This document shows positions 3,481-5,466 of a DNA stretch of 5,466 bases, piece after piece. The position numbers and the translations under genes are program-made. The notes beneath the pieces were generated by a model. The model was given only the letters and a program-made list of their open reading frames with translations, was not told where the DNA came from and did not search any database. Source of the DNA: Phycisphaerae bacterium (lineage in GTDB: Bacteria; Planctomycetota; Phycisphaerae; UBA1845; Fen-1342). The stretch covers positions 1 to 5,466 of the forward strand of contig JAFGRR010000122.1 of NCBI GenBank assembly GCA_016935035.1, given 5' to 3'. Position 1 is the first letter of the stretch. Each line of letters begins with the position of its first letter.

Positions 3481-5466
3481 TCAGCGTACGTTGATGCGGC
3501 CGCGGCCCGAGTGCATGACGGAGCCGATGCGCGTTGCCGCTGTCACGCCGGCGTCACGCAGCGCGTCAACGACGGCGTGTGAGTCGCGCTCGGCGACCGC
3601 GGCAAGCAATCCGCCCGAGGTCTGTGCATCGCACGCCAATGTCCGATAGGTTTCGGACACTGTTGTCTGCCAATCGACGTGCGGGGCAATGTGTAGTCTA
3701 TTGTTGAGTGTCCCGCCGGGGACCGTCCCGCCGACCGCCAACTCGCGCGCCCCATCGATGAGCGGCAGTGCGCGGTGGTCGATCTCGACATCGACGCCGC
3801 TGCCGGCGGTCATCTCGTACAGGTGGCCCAGCAGCCCGAAGCCGGTGACATCGGTGCACGCGTGAACGTCGTAGTTGCGCAGGACATCGGCGGCGGCTCG
3901 ATTGAGTGTCATCATCACTGTCTGGATGTGTTGCTCGGCGGCCGCGTCGAGCAAGCCGCCCTTGAGTGCGGTGCTCATGATGCCCAAGCCCAGGGGTTTG
4001 GTCAGGATCAGCGCGTCGCCGGGCCTGGCCCCCGCGTTGGTCCAGAGCTTGTCCGGATGCACGGTGCCCGTGACGACCAGGCCGAACTTGGGCTCGGGGT
4101 CATCGACCGTGTGGCCGCCGAGGATCGGAATGCCCGCCTCGCTGGCGATGTGCTGGCCGCCACGCAGGATCTCCTCCAGCACGCTCAGGGGCAGTCGGTT
4201 CGATGGAAATCCGACAATGCTCAGGGCGAATAGTGGTTGGGCGCCCATGGCGTAGATGTCGCTCAATGCGTTGGCGGCGGCGATCGCGCCGAAGCTGAAT
4301 GGGTCGTCGACCACTGGCGTGAAGAAGTCGACCGTCTCGACGATCGCCGTCGTGTCGTTGATCTTGTAGACGGCAGCGTCGTCGGCGGTGTCGATGCCGA
4401 CCAGCACGTTGGGATTGTCGGCGACGCGCGGCAGGGCGGCGAGAACCTGCTCCAGGGCTTGTGGACGCAGCTTGCACGCGCAGCCCAGCCCCGCCGTGAA
4501 ACGCGTGAGCTTGATTTCGCCCGTCTGGATCGACTCGACGGCGGCAGTCCCGCTGGGCCGCAGTCGCGTGATCACGCCGGTGACGGCCTTGATGGCCTGA
4601 TCGATCTCCGACTCGGTCAGGAATGAGCCGGTCGAGAACCGGATGGTGCCCATTGCGTAGTCGACCGGCACATGCATGGCCTTGAGCGTGTCGGACATGA
4701 TGACTTCGTCGGAATGGCACGCTGCGCCGGCGGACGCCGCCACCTCGGTCAGTTCCGACAGAATCGCGTTGGCCTCGATGCCGGGAAAGCTGAGGCTCAG
4801 CGTGTTGGGCAAACGCAGTTCCTGATGACCGTTCAACCGTGCTTCCGGGCAGCGCCGCACGATGCCGTCGTGCAGCTTGTCGCGCAGGCGGCGCATGTGG
4901 GCGGCCCGTTCGGCGAGTCGTTCGGTGACCAACTCGCACGCCCTGCCGAGGCCGACGATTTCCAGCACGTTTTCAGTGCCGGCGCGCCAGCCGCGTTCGT
5001 GATCGGCACCGATGATGAGCTTCTCGAGCTGGACGCCCGTGCGGACATATAACGCTCCGATGCCCTTGGGGGCGTAGAGCTTGTGTCCCGCGATCGATAG
5101 CAGGTCGACGTCCAACTCGTCGATCCGAGTCGAGATCTTGCCGACCGATTGGGCGGCGTCCGTGTGCATCAGCACGCCGTGCTTGTGTGCAATGTCAGCA
5201 ATCTTGCGGATCGGCTGGATCGTGCCAACCTCATTATTGGCGTGCATGATGGTGATCAGCGTTGTCGCCGGCGTGATGGCCCGTTCGACATCGGCGGGGT
5301 CCAGCAGGCCGGTCTCATCGACGGGCAGATACGTGACGCGAAAGCCCTGGGATTCAAGATAGCGGCAGACCTCTGTTACCGCCGGATGTTCGATCGCGGA
5401 TGTGATGATGTGGTTGCCCTTGGTACGTTGGGCGAAGGCCACGCCGCGGATGGCCAGGTTGTTCGA
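3481..5466 (-). CDS. selD: Bifunctional cysteine desulfurase / selenide, water dikinase (NifS-SelD fusion), 5' end outside window
   Basis: The frame enters from the right edge and ends at TGA (3483-3481), giving 661 visible residues. It opens with SNNLAIRGVA, a conserved stretch near residue 75-80 of NifS/IscS proteins, so the true start is about 230 bases outside; the GTG at 5442 is internal. Residues 1-306 are a PLP-dependent cysteine desulfurase; after a linker of about ten residues (307-316), residues 317-661 form a complete SelD, close to the 347 residues of E. coli SelD. The first half would release selenium (or sulfur) from selenocysteine (or cysteine). The second uses ATP to turn selenide into selenophosphate, the selenium donor for Sec-tRNA(Sec) and for tRNA 2-selenouridine. 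Both halves keep their key residues. The enzyme is cytosolic: no signal or membrane segment is visible. Its promoter and neighbours lie outside the window, and no selA, selB or selC is here. This fusion type is already known in bacteria. Confidence 0.96.
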   Translation of the reverse strand, partial: SNNLAIRGVAFAQRTKGNHIITSAIEHPAVTEVCRYLESQGFRVTYLPVDETGLLDPADVERAITPATTLITIMHANNEVGTIQPIRKIADIAHKHGVLMHTDAAQSVGKISTRIDELDVDLLSIAGHKLYAPKGIGALYVRTGVQLEKLIIGADHERGWRAGTENVLEIVGLGRACELVTERLAERAAHMRRLRDKLHDGIVRRCPEARLNGHQELRLPNTLSLSFPGIEANAILSELTEVAASAGAACHSDEVIMSDTLKAMHVPVDYAMGTIRFSTGSFLTESEIDQAIKAVTGVITRLRPSGTAAVESIQTGEIKLTRFTAGLGCACKLRPQALEQVLAALPRVADNPNVLVGIDTADDAAVYKINDTTAIVETVDFFTPVVDDPFSFGAIAAANALSDIYAMGAQPLFALSIVGFPSNRLPLSVLEEILRGGQHIASEAGIPILGGHTVDDPEPKFGLVVTGTVHPDKLWTNAGARPGDALILTKPLGLGIMSTALKGGLLDAAAEQHIQTVMMTLNRAAADVLRNYDVHACTDVTGFGLLGHLYEMTAGSGVDVEIDHRALPLIDGARELAVGGTVPGGTLNNRLHIAPHVDWQTTVSETYRTLACDAQTSGGLLAAVAERDSHAVVDALRDAGVTAATRIGSVMHSGRGRINVR
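3484..4518 (-). other. selD: Selenophosphate synthetase (SelD) domain, Cys form
   Basis: Visible residues 317-661. The catalytic loop reads GLGCACK: C329 (codon TGC, 4482-4480) aligns with E. coli Cys17 and K332 with Lys20, so this is a cysteine and not a selenocysteine enzyme. Metal/ATP-binding Asp motifs follow: TADDAAVYK, then TVDFFTPVVDDPFSFG and NALSDIYAMGA, both almost as in E. coli. Later come LGGHTVDDPEP, LTKPLGLGIM, TDVTGFGLLGH and VPGGTLNN. The usual D-P-Q-T-S-G-G-L is D-A-Q-T-S-G-G-L here, a mild change outside the catalytic loop. There is no separate start with a Shine-Dalgarno at the junction that I would trust, so I read it as part of the fusion only. Confidence 0.96.
4549..5466 (-). 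other. Cysteine desulfurase domain (class V aminotransferase fold, NifS/IscS type), N-terminus missing
   Basis: Visible residues 1-306. The PLP-binding Lys is K129 in SIAGHKLYAPKG (codon 5082-5080). The cofactor-contacting Asp and Gln lie upstream in HTDAAQSVGK, and the conserved HANNEVG loop precedes them. ERGWRAGTEN is the substrate-binding segment, with the Arg expected to hold the substrate carboxylate. The persulfide/selenide-carrying Cys is C250 in SAGAACHSDE (codon 4719-4717). The surrounding loop differs from the IscS consensus S-S-G-S-A-C-T-S, as expected for a branch not devoted to iron-sulfur assembly; that interpretation is inference. It closes with MGTIRFSTG, typical for the family. 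Confidence 0.95.

Noticed and set aside
3099..3494. 131-codon plus-strand frame in the intergenic region
   Set aside because: It has no recognisable motif or convincing ribosome binding site, is Arg/Ser-rich, and runs into the end of the fusion gene on the other strand. Not supported as a gene.
4480..4482. Selenocysteine (in-frame TGA) at the SelD catalytic position
   Set aside because: The minus-strand codon is TGC, so the residue is an ordinary cysteine and no Sec-insertion element is required.
4100..4939. 279-codon minus-strand frame inside the desulfurase-SelD gene
   Set aside because: The Arg/His-rich product has no motif; it is the same-strand shadow of the fusion gene, in which the true frame carries both active sites.

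Overview
The window holds two genes, both read on the minus strand and both cut by a window edge, separated by about 700 bases with no convincing gene. GC-rich coding DNA and above all the left-hand protein (a secreted, Cys-rich chain with GACC-type modules, a GEVED domain and a tail of D-C-N-x-N-G-x-x-D-x-C-D repeats) point to a planctomycete, most likely of the Phycisphaerae or a related uncultured lineage. This is inferred from protein style; there is no rRNA or other phylogenetic marker here.

Left region (1-2780, minus): one uninterrupted frame of 926 codons starts at an ATG at 2780 behind a good Shine-Dalgarno sequence and runs off the left edge without a stop. I translated it codon by codon. 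It encodes an exported mosaic protein: signal peptide, Pro/Lys/Ala-rich linker, two PPC-like beta domains, four short Cys-rich modules used as spacers, a MAM-like domain, a GEVED domain, and a tandem 19-residue EF-hand-loop repeat that is still going at the edge. All apparent smaller frames on either strand here are shadows of this gene.

Middle region (2781-3480): an intergenic stretch with a plausible sigma-70-type promoter on the minus strand (perfect TTGACA, 17-base spacer, weak TAACAG), which would give the secreted-protein mRNA a leader of about 300 nt containing two small hairpins. Nearer the right-hand gene are a compact hairpin followed by TTTT, which may be its terminator, and a perfect 7-bp hairpin of unknown role. 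I found no tRNA (including tRNA-Sec), IS or CRISPR.

Right region (3481-5466, minus): a fused cysteine desulfurase (NifS/IscS-like) and selenophosphate synthetase (SelD). Its first roughly 75-80 residues lie beyond the right edge. Active-site residues of both halves are present, and SelD has Cys, not selenocysteine, at its catalytic position. The fusion would release selenium from selenocysteine and convert it to selenophosphate in one polypeptide, supplying Sec-tRNA and/or selenouridine synthesis.

The two genes have no evident functional link. The gap and the separate promoter suggest independent transcription. I see no clear new multi-gene system. The points most worth a second look are the domain order of the secreted protein, the repeat tail, the long leader and the enzyme fusion.
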